This document shows, piece after piece, positions 1 to 5,788 of a stretch of 25,841 nucleotides of DNA. The DNA lies in IMG/VR virus record IMGVR_UViG_3300023179_000457, positions 1-25,841 of that record; one strand, written 5' to 3'. Positions within the stretch are counted from its first letter, which is position 1, and every line of letters begins with the position of its first letter. A program made the position numbers and the translations under genes. A model generated the notes under the pieces. It worked only from the letters and a program-made list of their open reading frames with translations. It was not told the origin of the DNA and made no database searches. This DNA comes from a virus.

Positions 1-878
1 AGAACTGGGAAACAGAAATCAGCCTAAACATGGAAGACGAAATTCGTCGTCAACTAGTTGTTGCTGGTACAATCCGTCAGATTGCTATGAGCCAGCCCTT
101 CATGAAGCTGCCTATCAATCCTGATGCTGGTGCAGATGCAACCTGGGTAGCTAACAGTGACTTTGGTGGTAGTTCAAGCAGTGGTACACAACGTACACAT
201 GCACTAAAAGAGATTGAAATCAGTAGTGCAAAATTAGCTACCAAAGAGTATGTTAACTTTGAAGAAGAAGAAGATGGTTTAATCGCTATTGTTCCTATTA
301 TTCGCGATGCAATCGTACGCCGCATGGCTAAGACACTAGACAAAGCTATGATAATTGGTAACGATGTTGGTGCTACAACTTATACAGCCGGTATCAATGG
401 TTTAGCTTATTATGATGCATCAGCAACTTCAAGTCCAACAGTTGCTGTTGGTGGTAAGTTTACAGCTGCTAAGTTCCGTGATGCACGTCGTGCACTAGGT
501 GTTTGGGGTCTAGAGCCAAGCGAACTAATCTTATTTGTTAGCCAGGCCGCTTACTATGACCTCTTAGACGACACAGAGTTCCAAAGCACAGACAAGATCA
601 GTGAGTCACGTAATACACTAATCACAGGTCAAGTTGGTTTACTAACACAAACCCGTGTTTTAGTTACAGCACAGATGACTGGTGCAGCCGCTAATGATGC
701 ACTAGCAGTATTAGTTAATCCACGTAACTTCGTAGTTGGTAACCATCGTGCAATGCGTATGGATACAGATGACGAAGTAGTTAATCAGCGTCGTGTAATG
801 GTGGCAAGTATGCGTATTGCTATGAGCCAGCTTACAAGCAACGAAGGTGCTGGTGTAGTTACAGTACGTTACGTTTAA
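1..878 (+). CDS. Major capsid protein, HK97 fold (5' partial)
   Basis: This is the 3' part of the gene for the protein that forms the icosahedral shell. The frame is open from the window edge (codons from base 3 read NWETEISLNMEDEI), so the Met at base 30 is probably internal and the true start lies upstream. The visible ~290 residues have features usual in HK97-type capsid proteins: an acidic helix followed by a segment entering the core (MSQPFMKLPINPDAG), a TWV strand, the E-loop-like region rich in G/S, a spine-helix-like stretch (AIVPIIRDAIVRRMAKTLD), and a C-terminal half with an NPRNFVVGNHRAMRMDTD strand pair typical of the P/A domains. All arginine codons are CGT or CGC, unlike most genes downstream, which fits very high expression. 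The next gene is a connector, as expected. Family assignment is from memory of the fold pattern; confidence in the role is high. Confidence 0.88.
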   Translation, partial: NWETEISLNMEDEIRRQLVVAGTIRQIAMSQPFMKLPINPDAGADATWVANSDFGGSSSSGTQRTHALKEIEISSAKLATKEYVNFEEEEDGLIAIVPIIRDAIVRRMAKTLDKAMIIGNDVGATTYTAGINGLAYYDASATSSPTVAVGGKFTAAKFRDARRALGVWGLEPSELILFVSQAAYYDLLDDTEFQSTDKISESRNTLITGQVGLLTQTRVLVTAQMTGAAANDALAVLVNPRNFVVGNHRAMRMDTDDEVVNQRRVMVASMRIAMSQLTSNEGAGVVTVRYV

Positions 879-890
879 TTAGTAATTGAG

Positions 891-944
891 GCAGGATTCT
901 TAGGAGTCCTGCTTCTAAAGACTATCTTGGTGGTCTTTAGAAGC
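891..944 (+). promoter_or_regulatory. Two overlapping hairpins after the capsid gene
   Basis: Just after the capsid stop, bases 891-899 pair with 904-912 (gcagga against tcctgc plus weaker inner pairs), and bases 911-922 pair perfectly with 933-944 (gcttctaaagac against gtctttagaagc, 12 bp, 10-base loop). The hairpins share bases 911-912, so they compete or stack. No T-run follows, so neither is a standard intrinsic terminator. The second ends four bases before the Shine-Dalgarno site of the connector gene. Likely roles are mRNA 3'-end protection of the capsid message, RNA processing, or damping of translation downstream; the sequence alone does not decide. Confidence 0.7.
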
Positions 945-959
945 ATACAGGAGATTACA

Positions 960-1532
960 ATGGCATTAAACTTAACAACTAGAGCAGAGTATAAGACACA
1001 TGCCGGAATCAAAAGTACTAACTATGATGATGAAATTGATGCACTTATACCACGAGTAAGTGATTATGTAAAAAACTACTGTCGCAGAAGCTTTGTAGAT
1101 TACTACTTAAGTACTAGCCCTAAAATAGAATACTTTGATGGTGGTGTTGATAAGTTTATTTTAAAAGAACCACCTGTAAATACCATTATAAGTGTACAAT
1201 CAAGTTCAGATTACGGTCAAACTTATACTACGTTAGTTGAGTATACAGATTGGGTTAAAAGCGATGACTACATAATCAGTACTAGCATATACGGATTTAA
1301 ATACTTACTAAAAGGTTATAAAGTTACTTATACAGCCGGTTACAATGATGTACCTTTTGACTTAGAGCTTGCTGTAATGGATTTGATAACTTACTACCGC
1401 AAAAATGATGGTGCTGTGCATGTTAATCGTGATATTACTCCTAATATTACGCAGATACAATATGTACAAACTACTAGTTTACCAGCACATATTAGACGAG
1501 TCTTAGACCAGTATATGGCGGATTATACATAA
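960..1532 (+). CDS. Head-tail connector protein (HK97 gp6-like)
   Basis: A predicted 190-residue adaptor that would sit under the portal as a ring linking capsid and tail. The N-terminus (LTTRAEYKTHAGIKSTNYDD, then EIDALIPRVSDYVKNYCRRSF) matches the helical start of the HK97 gp6 / SPP1 gp15 connector family, in which 'DDEIDALI..a...I..yc.R.F' is characteristic; the middle is beta-rich (EYFDGG, EPPVNTIISV) and the C-terminus returns to helices (LELAVMDLITYYRKND). A longer frame open from base 927 was rejected: it runs through the upstream hairpin, while ATG at 960 has an AGGAG site at 950-954. The stop overlaps the next start by one base (TAATG), so translation of the two is probably coupled. 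The usual connector length is 100-200 residues, so this is at the upper end. Confidence 0.8.
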   Translation: MALNLTTRAEYKTHAGIKSTNYDDEIDALIPRVSDYVKNYCRRSFVDYYLSTSPKIEYFDGGVDKFILKEPPVNTIISVQSSSDYGQTYTTLVEYTDWVKSDDYIISTSIYGFKYLLKGYKVTYTAGYNDVPFDLELAVMDLITYYRKNDGAVHVNRDITPNITQIQYVQTTSLPAHIRRVLDQYMADYT

Positions 1533-3124
1533 TGAAATCTATACAAACCGCTGATGTAGAATTTATTAATAATCTACCACAAGAATTAATAAATGCAGTT
1601 GGTACATATAGAGAAAAAGGCAGAGAAAAAGAAGATACTAGATTATATGCTAGAAAAAATTTAGATTTTAGACAAATTATAGACCGCTCTTTTCCTACAA
1701 TGTTGATTATTGATTATGTTGATATAGAAAAAGAGCTTAAAAAATATCAAGTAATTGGTCCTTCACTAAAGCAGGCTCTTGGCGATAGATACGACCCTAA
1801 GTTTGAGAAAGATTTTAAACAGAGCAAACTTACTGATAGTGAAATCGCTTATATTTTAGAGATTATTAAAAGCTCAGTACAGCAATTTATACCTAAATGT
1901 GAATCTATTACTCAAAAGGGATTAATTAGAGCACTAAATACTACTATTCAGTATGAGTTGCCACAAAAAACAGTACTAAATGCATTAGATGAAATATTTA
2001 TAGATACATTTTATCTATCAGATCTAAGAACTTCTAGTAGAGAAGTATTCATTTATAGAAGTTTTGCTTCAATAGGTGCTAGTTTAACTAATATAATTAA
2101 TACCCGATTAAATGCAGCTCCGACTAAAACCGTAAATAGTATTGGCGAATTATTAAATTTTGGACATACCGCTACTGGTTATCAGCAAGGCGATGAAATA
2201 GTTGTACAATTTAATAGCCCAAAACTTATTAATATTATATTTGATGTTATTACTAATACTAGTGCAGACGATCAGGGATTAAAGGCTGCAACAGCAGCAA
2301 GCGTAAATTTTGTAGAGCAAACCGGACAAGTAGAAGATTATATAACTATAGATAAAAGTTTTAGCGATGGTTTTTTAAAAGTATTTGTTAAAATTGGCGG
2401 CAATATAGTAAAATTTGAAAACGCTATAGTTAATCAATATAGAGGTAGTGTTGTAGAGCGCACTACTAGCACTCAAAGCGACAGTAAAACTTTACAAAAA
2501 TTAGCACAATTAATTAAGGCAACAGGAAGTGGGTTAGGTAACAGAATAGCTAGATTACTTACTATAGGTCGCAGCAGTGCCAGTGTACTAGATTTTATAA
2601 CTACTAATATACTGAGTGCAATTAAAGGCGAAACAGTAAAAAGTTTTAAACAAACTGTTTCTACTAAAAAAACTACTAAGTTTAAAAATAAAGTACCTAT
2701 AATTGTAGGTATTACAAAAGGCACTAAAAAAATAAAATTACCTAGAGTTGCAGAAGGTCCACCAAAACCACTACTAAGTGATAAAGTAAAATTAGAGAGT
2801 AATTTAATAAACCTAAAAAACTTACTAGACTCTAATCTTGTACAAACTGTTAGGCAAAATATGGGTGCTGGTAATCGCCGTGACGTACTTAACCTACGTA
2901 GTGGCAGATTTGCAGAGAGTGTTCGTGTTGAACGCTTAACACAAAGTCGTAATGGAATGGTTACAGCTTACTATAATTATATGCGTAATCCATATGCAAC
3001 TTTTAGTCAAGGCGGTAAACAACAGTATCCTCGTAGCAGAGACCCTAAACTGCTAATCTCAAACTCAATTAGAGACGTAGCAGCACAAGCAAAGATAACT
3101 AGATTAAGGGCTATATTAGTATGA
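1532..3124 (+). CDS. Enlarged neck / head-tail completion protein
   Basis: A 530-residue protein in the slot where lambda-like phages carry a 100-190-residue neck protein (HK97 gp10, lambda gpZ). Only the last ~90 residues look like that family: NLRSGRFAESVRVERLTQSR, then a MRNPYATFSQGG stretch and a PRSRDPKLLISNSIRDV end. The first ~430 residues, which I do not recognise, are Lys/Ile/Asn-rich with predicted helices at about 90-150 and a beta-rich part at about 215-305 (GYQQGDEIVVQFNSP, YITIDKSFSDGFLKVFVKIGG). Arginine codon use changes between the parts: 14 AGA, 3 CGC and 1 CGA in the first ~430 residues, but 8 CGT/CGC of 14 in the last ~95. This suggests a fused or inserted N-terminal module. 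It overlaps its upstream neighbour by one base and its downstream neighbour by four (ATGA). Role from position and C-terminus; N-terminal function unknown. Confidence 0.6.
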   Translation: MKSIQTADVEFINNLPQELINAVGTYREKGREKEDTRLYARKNLDFRQIIDRSFPTMLIIDYVDIEKELKKYQVIGPSLKQALGDRYDPKFEKDFKQSKLTDSEIAYILEIIKSSVQQFIPKCESITQKGLIRALNTTIQYELPQKTVLNALDEIFIDTFYLSDLRTSSREVFIYRSFASIGASLTNIINTRLNAAPTKTVNSIGELLNFGHTATGYQQGDEIVVQFNSPKLINIIFDVITNTSADDQGLKAATAASVNFVEQTGQVEDYITIDKSFSDGFLKVFVKIGGNIVKFENAIVNQYRGSVVERTTSTQSDSKTLQKLAQLIKATGSGLGNRIARLLTIGRSSASVLDFITTNILSAIKGETVKSFKQTVSTKKTTKFKNKVPIIVGITKGTKKIKLPRVAEGPPKPLLSDKVKLESNLINLKNLLDSNLVQTVRQNMGAGNRRDVLNLRSGRFAESVRVERLTQSRNGMVTAYYNYMRNPYATFSQGGKQQYPRSRDPKLLISNSIRDVAAQAKITRLRAILV

Positions 3125-3561
3125 GCAGAAGAACAAGTATAGTAAAGGCCCTAGCAACTAAGTTTAACACAATTAATGGTACCGGCCCCTATAAAACTAA
3201 CCTACATAATAACAACTTTGCTAAGCTAAAGTTTTGGGACGAAGTAAACGATTTTCCTAGTGTATACCTATCACCAGGCACTGAGATGCGTGAGTATCAC
3301 AGTAGTGATTTTGCATGGGCTATTCTAGGTATTTGTGTAAAGGTATACTGTAAAAGTGAAGACGGTGCACAAGAGCAGTTAGAAAATTTATTAGAAGATC
3401 TAGAGCGTTGCATAGATCTAAACCGTCAACTAGTTTATGATTCAACAAGTGGTTATACAACAACAGAAATATTAATAGACTCAATAACTACGGACGAGGG
3501 CCTCTTAGCTCCCTATGCAGTTGGCGAGATTAACTTACAGGTCCGCTATCAGATCATGTAA
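3121..3561 (+). CDS. Tail terminator / tail completion protein
   Basis: A 146-residue protein expected to cap the head-proximal end of the tail tube and stop tube polymerisation, then bind the neck. It starts inside the stop of the neck gene (ATGA overlap), pointing to translational coupling, with AAGGG ten bases upstream. The pattern is that of gpU/gp17-like terminators: an N-terminal helix (SIVKALATKFNTIN), a beta sheet (FPSVYLSPGTEMREYHSSDFA), a central strand-helix unit (ILGICVKVYCKS then EDGAQEQLENLLEDLERCID), and a final strand pair in which ITTDEGLLAPYAVGEI is followed by NLQVRYQIM. That 'TDEG...P.a..ei...vrY' ending is common among these proteins. The gene lies between neck and tail tube, the normal place. 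Length is normal for the family. Confidence 0.78.
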   Translation: MSRRTSIVKALATKFNTINGTGPYKTNLHNNNFAKLKFWDEVNDFPSVYLSPGTEMREYHSSDFAWAILGICVKVYCKSEDGAQEQLENLLEDLERCIDLNRQLVYDSTSGYTTTEILIDSITTDEGLLAPYAVGEINLQVRYQIM

Positions 3562-3636
3562 GCAACCGTGCTAATTTGCAAACCACAGATAAATATCTCG
3601 TAGATGCACTATAGCACCTAAAAAGAGGGATAAAAC

Positions 3637-4818
3637 ATGAGTTTTAATTTAATTCGTAACGCGCGTATGTTTTTTACAACAAATGTAAATACAAATACAG
3701 GTGTTGTAGCAACTACAGGTTTTACAGCTAGTAATACTAAAGAAATTCAGGTATTAGATGGCCTAAGTTTTAGTCAGAACACTGGCAGTGAAACTGTAAC
3801 ATTAAATGAAGCAGGTACAACGCCTGTTCGTGGACAACGTAGTTTTAATACTAGCCTAGAACCAGTAGAACTAACTTTTAGTACTTATATACGTCCTAGT
3901 TATACAAATGATGGTAATAATGACGTTATTGATGCAGAAGAAGATGTATTGTGGAATGCTTTTGCAGCCGGTTATGTAGATGGTAGTGCTGAATTAATTG
4001 GCGGAGCTAATGCAGCCTGGGTAAAAACACCAGATGCTAGTACTCCCTATAGTACCCTAAGCATGACTAATAGCGGTAAAAATCAAATGCAACGTTTCGG
4101 CGTTATTGTTCTCTTAGATAGCACTAGCTATGTAATTGATAATTGTGTTCTTGATCAAGCCACTATTGACTTTGGATTAGATGCTATTGCTACTATTGCT
4201 TGGACAGCCCGTGGTAGTGTATTACGTTCAGCAACTATTACTGCTAATAGTGCTAGTCCAGTAGTATTTAGTGGTGCTTATTTTACTGCTGGTACTAATG
4301 AAGCTAAAGCCAAGAATACAACCGCTCCTTTCTTAGCAAACAAATTAAGTACTGTAGCAGTTACAAGTAATATTAGTGGTACTGCCGGTACAGCCTATTC
4401 GTTAGCTTTAACTGGTGGTAGTATTACTCTTGCTAATAATGTTACATATTTAACACCTGCAAACTTAGGTGTTGTTAATAAACCAGTTACCTATTTTACT
4501 GGAACCCGAGCAATTAGTGGTAGTATTAATTGCTATTTACGTACAGGTAATACTAACAGTGCCGGTTTATTGTCACAGATGTTAATAGACAGTGCAACTG
4601 ATGTAGATCCTGCATTTCAGGTAATTATTAAAATTGGCGGTATTGGTGCCAATAGAGTAGAATTATCAATGCCAGCTTGCGTATTAACAATACCAACAAT
4701 TAATACCGAACAAGTTGTTTCAACCACAATTAACTTTACTGCTCAAGGTTACAGTGGTACTACATTTGCAATTGACAGTGCTAACGAAGTTACACTTAAG
4801 TATTACGCAGCTCTATAA
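3637..4818 (+). CDS. Major tail tube protein, probable tandem double domain
   Basis: A 393-residue protein predicted to stack as rings that form the tail tube. It has a strong AGAGGGA site six bases before ATG and is followed directly by an intrinsic terminator and the tail chaperone genes, the standard neighbours. The protein is Thr/Ser/Val-rich and almost all beta. The two halves echo each other: VELTFSTYIRP (77-87), a short helix with VLWNAFAAG, then FGVIVLLD...CVL...TIAWTARG (154-193) correspond to ISGSINCYLRT (293-303), AGLLSQMLIDS, then FQVIIKIG...CVL...TINFTAQG (327-371). A duplicated tube fold is known in phage T5 pb6, whose rings are trimers with pseudo-sixfold symmetry; I infer the same here. 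At about twice the ~150-250 residues of a single-domain tube protein, the length fits. No separate terminal Ig-like domain is obvious. Confidence 0.82.
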   Translation: MSFNLIRNARMFFTTNVNTNTGVVATTGFTASNTKEIQVLDGLSFSQNTGSETVTLNEAGTTPVRGQRSFNTSLEPVELTFSTYIRPSYTNDGNNDVIDAEEDVLWNAFAAGYVDGSAELIGGANAAWVKTPDASTPYSTLSMTNSGKNQMQRFGVIVLLDSTSYVIDNCVLDQATIDFGLDAIATIAWTARGSVLRSATITANSASPVVFSGAYFTAGTNEAKAKNTTAPFLANKLSTVAVTSNISGTAGTAYSLALTGGSITLANNVTYLTPANLGVVNKPVTYFTGTRAISGSINCYLRTGNTNSAGLLSQMLIDSATDVDPAFQVIIKIGGIGANRVELSMPACVLTIPTINTEQVVSTTINFTAQGYSGTTFAIDSANEVTLKYYAAL

Positions 4819-4824
4819 TAAATT

Positions 4825-4849
4825 AGGCGGCGATATTAGCCGCCTTTTT
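4825..4849 (+). terminator. Intrinsic terminator after tail tube gene
   Basis: A 7-bp GC-rich stem (aggcggc at 4825-4831 with gccgcct at 4839-4845), a 7-base loop and a T-run to 4849. It lies seven bases beyond the tail tube stop. The chaperone gene follows at 4876 without a visible promoter, so termination is probably partial, letting tube mRNA exceed downstream mRNA. Confidence 0.85.
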
Positions 4850-4875
4850 AAATCAATAAAAAGGAAATAGTTTTT

Positions 4876-5286
4876 ATGTCGCAGTTATCATTAAAAAACA
4901 TGCTTGTACCTAGCAAAGAGGTTACCGTAGAGTATCCTGGTATGCCTGGATTTAATGTACAAGTTAGTTTTTTATCTAGAGAAAGTCTACAAAATATTAG
5001 AAAAAAAGCTACTAAAACTACATTTAAAAATCGACAACCAATCGAAGAATTAAATGATGATTTATTTTTAGAACTATATGTAAAAGGTAGTATAAAAGGT
5101 TGGAGCGGTTTAAAAATGAGTTATTTAGAACAGCTATCTCCCGTTGATGTTAGTGATCATGACCCTAATCAAGAACTAGAGTATACCGAAGAAAATGCTT
5201 TATACCTAATGAAAAGTTCTGTAAATTTTGATAGTTTTATTAGTGAACATGTAACTGACCTGGGAAACTTTTCCAAGAACAAATAG
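4876..5286 (+). CDS. Tail assembly chaperone, short form (lambda gpG-like)
   Basis: A 136-residue predicted cytoplasmic assembly chaperone that in lambda coats the tape measure protein and recruits tube subunits, and is absent from the finished virion. Start: AAGGA at 4861-4865, ten bases before ATG. The N-terminal part resembles tail chaperones in layout: a short beta unit (KEVTVEYPGMPGFNVQVSFL), a basic helix (SRESLQNIRKKATK), then a helical part (EELNDDLFLELYVKGSIKGWSGL). Its place between tail tube and tape measure is the standard one. The frame ends at TAG 5284-5286, five codons after a G GGA AAC slip site, and this is the only TAG stop among the genes seen here. A share of ribosomes should shift into the -1 frame to give the longer product. 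Sequence similarity to lambda gpG is not obvious; the call rests on position, size and the slip site. Confidence 0.85.
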   Translation: MSQLSLKNMLVPSKEVTVEYPGMPGFNVQVSFLSRESLQNIRKKATKTTFKNRQPIEELNDDLFLELYVKGSIKGWSGLKMSYLEQLSPVDVSDHDPNQELEYTEENALYLMKSSVNFDSFISEHVTDLGNFSKNK

Positions 5287-5663
5287 ATATAAATTATAAT
5301 CAACTAGAAAACTATTTAACTAATCGTGATCTTGGAGTAACTAAAGACAGTTATTTTGAAATCTGCGAGGCGCTAGGTAGTGAACCAGATCAAGAACAAG
5401 TACCTGTAGAATTTGATGAATTATTTCAACAAGCTCAACAAGCCATAGAAATATATGGTTTTTTAACAGACCGTTGGGAAGGTATGAGTGGTACTTTTAT
5501 GGGTAAAGATTACACTATAGTATTTGATCTGTTTAAAGTTTTTCAAGTAATTTCTATTGAAGAGCAGCAGTTAATATTAAGAATAATGTCTATGCTTGAT
5601 AGTATTAGAGGCAATATTATAGCTAAAAAGCAAAAAGAACGTGAACAAAAGCCCTCTAGTTAA
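4876..5663 (+). CDS. Tail assembly chaperone, frameshifted long form (gpGT-like)
   Basis: Predicted 262-residue fusion made by -1 slippage at 5262-5268: 131 residues in the first frame, then 131 read from base 5268 (LFQEQIDINYNQLENYLTNR...). The second half is a clean open frame to TAA at 5661-5663 with no start codon near its beginning; its frame is closed by TGA at 5256-5258, only three bases before the slip site, so it can hardly be expressed except through the shift. It is mostly helical and acidic (DELFQQAQQAIEIYGFLTDR, then a TMGKDYTIVFDLFKVF-type segment) with a basic Lys/Arg/Gln-rich tail. In lambda the T part binds tail tube subunits while G binds the tape measure protein, and the G:GT ratio matters for tail assembly. 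The gene ends inside a perfect terminator hairpin. Confidence 0.88.
5262..5268 (+). promoter_or_regulatory. Programmed -1 ribosomal frameshift site GGGAAAC
   Basis: The heptamer G GGA AAC fits X XXY YYZ in the frame of the short chaperone; lambda uses GGGAAAG at the same place in its G/GT genes. TGA in the -1 frame at 5256-5258 and TAG in the 0 frame at 5284-5286 confine the switch to this spot. Possible downstream pairing (tccaag 5272-5277 with cttgga 5331-5336, aaatag 5281-5286 with ctattt 5312-5317) is weak and close to the slip site, so a stimulatory structure is uncertain. Confidence 0.9.
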
Positions 5664-5678
5664 CTAGAGGGCTTTTTT
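5651..5678 (+). terminator. Strong intrinsic terminator after chaperone genes
   Basis: A perfect palindrome: gccctctag (5651-5659), TTAA, ctagagggc (5664-5672), followed by six Ts (5673-5678). The chaperone stop codon TAA lies at 5661-5663, in the loop. Because an A-run precedes the left arm, it could also act on the opposite strand. A promoter follows 21 bases later, so the head-to-chaperone unit and the tape-measure unit are transcriptionally separated. Confidence 0.93.
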
Positions 5679-5698
5679 ATTGTTAAAAAATCCTGCTA

Positions 5699-5727
5699 TT
5701 GATATTTTTTAACTGCTGTGTTATAAT
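5699..5727 (+). promoter_or_regulatory. Sigma-70 promoter for tape measure operon
   Basis: TTGATA (5699-5704), a 17-base spacer and TATAAT (5722-5727) with an extended -10 (TGT just before, giving TGTGTTATAAT). Expected start of transcription is near 5734, leaving a leader of about 55 bases before the tape measure ATG. The same extended -10 string recurs in the promoter at 20861. Such a match to consensus implies recognition by the host's main sigma factor. Confidence 0.85.
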
Positions 5728-5788
5728 TACTATAAAACTTGTAAAAGATACTAGGCAAAAATATGCTGACGCATTATTAGGAGAAAAA

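Noticed and set aside
927-959. Upstream in-frame start for the connector
   Set aside because: Would translate the right arm of a 12-bp hairpin and lacks a ribosome site; ATG at 960 has AGGAG at proper distance.
3562-3636. Possible promoter or hairpin before the tail tube gene
   Set aside because: TTGCAA has no matching -10, and the short complementary pieces (gtgct/agcac) enclose a long loop; nothing firm.
5699-5788. TTG start 30 codons upstream for the tape measure protein
   Set aside because: It coincides with the -35 box and precedes the transcription start of the promoter; ATG 5789 has a canonical site.
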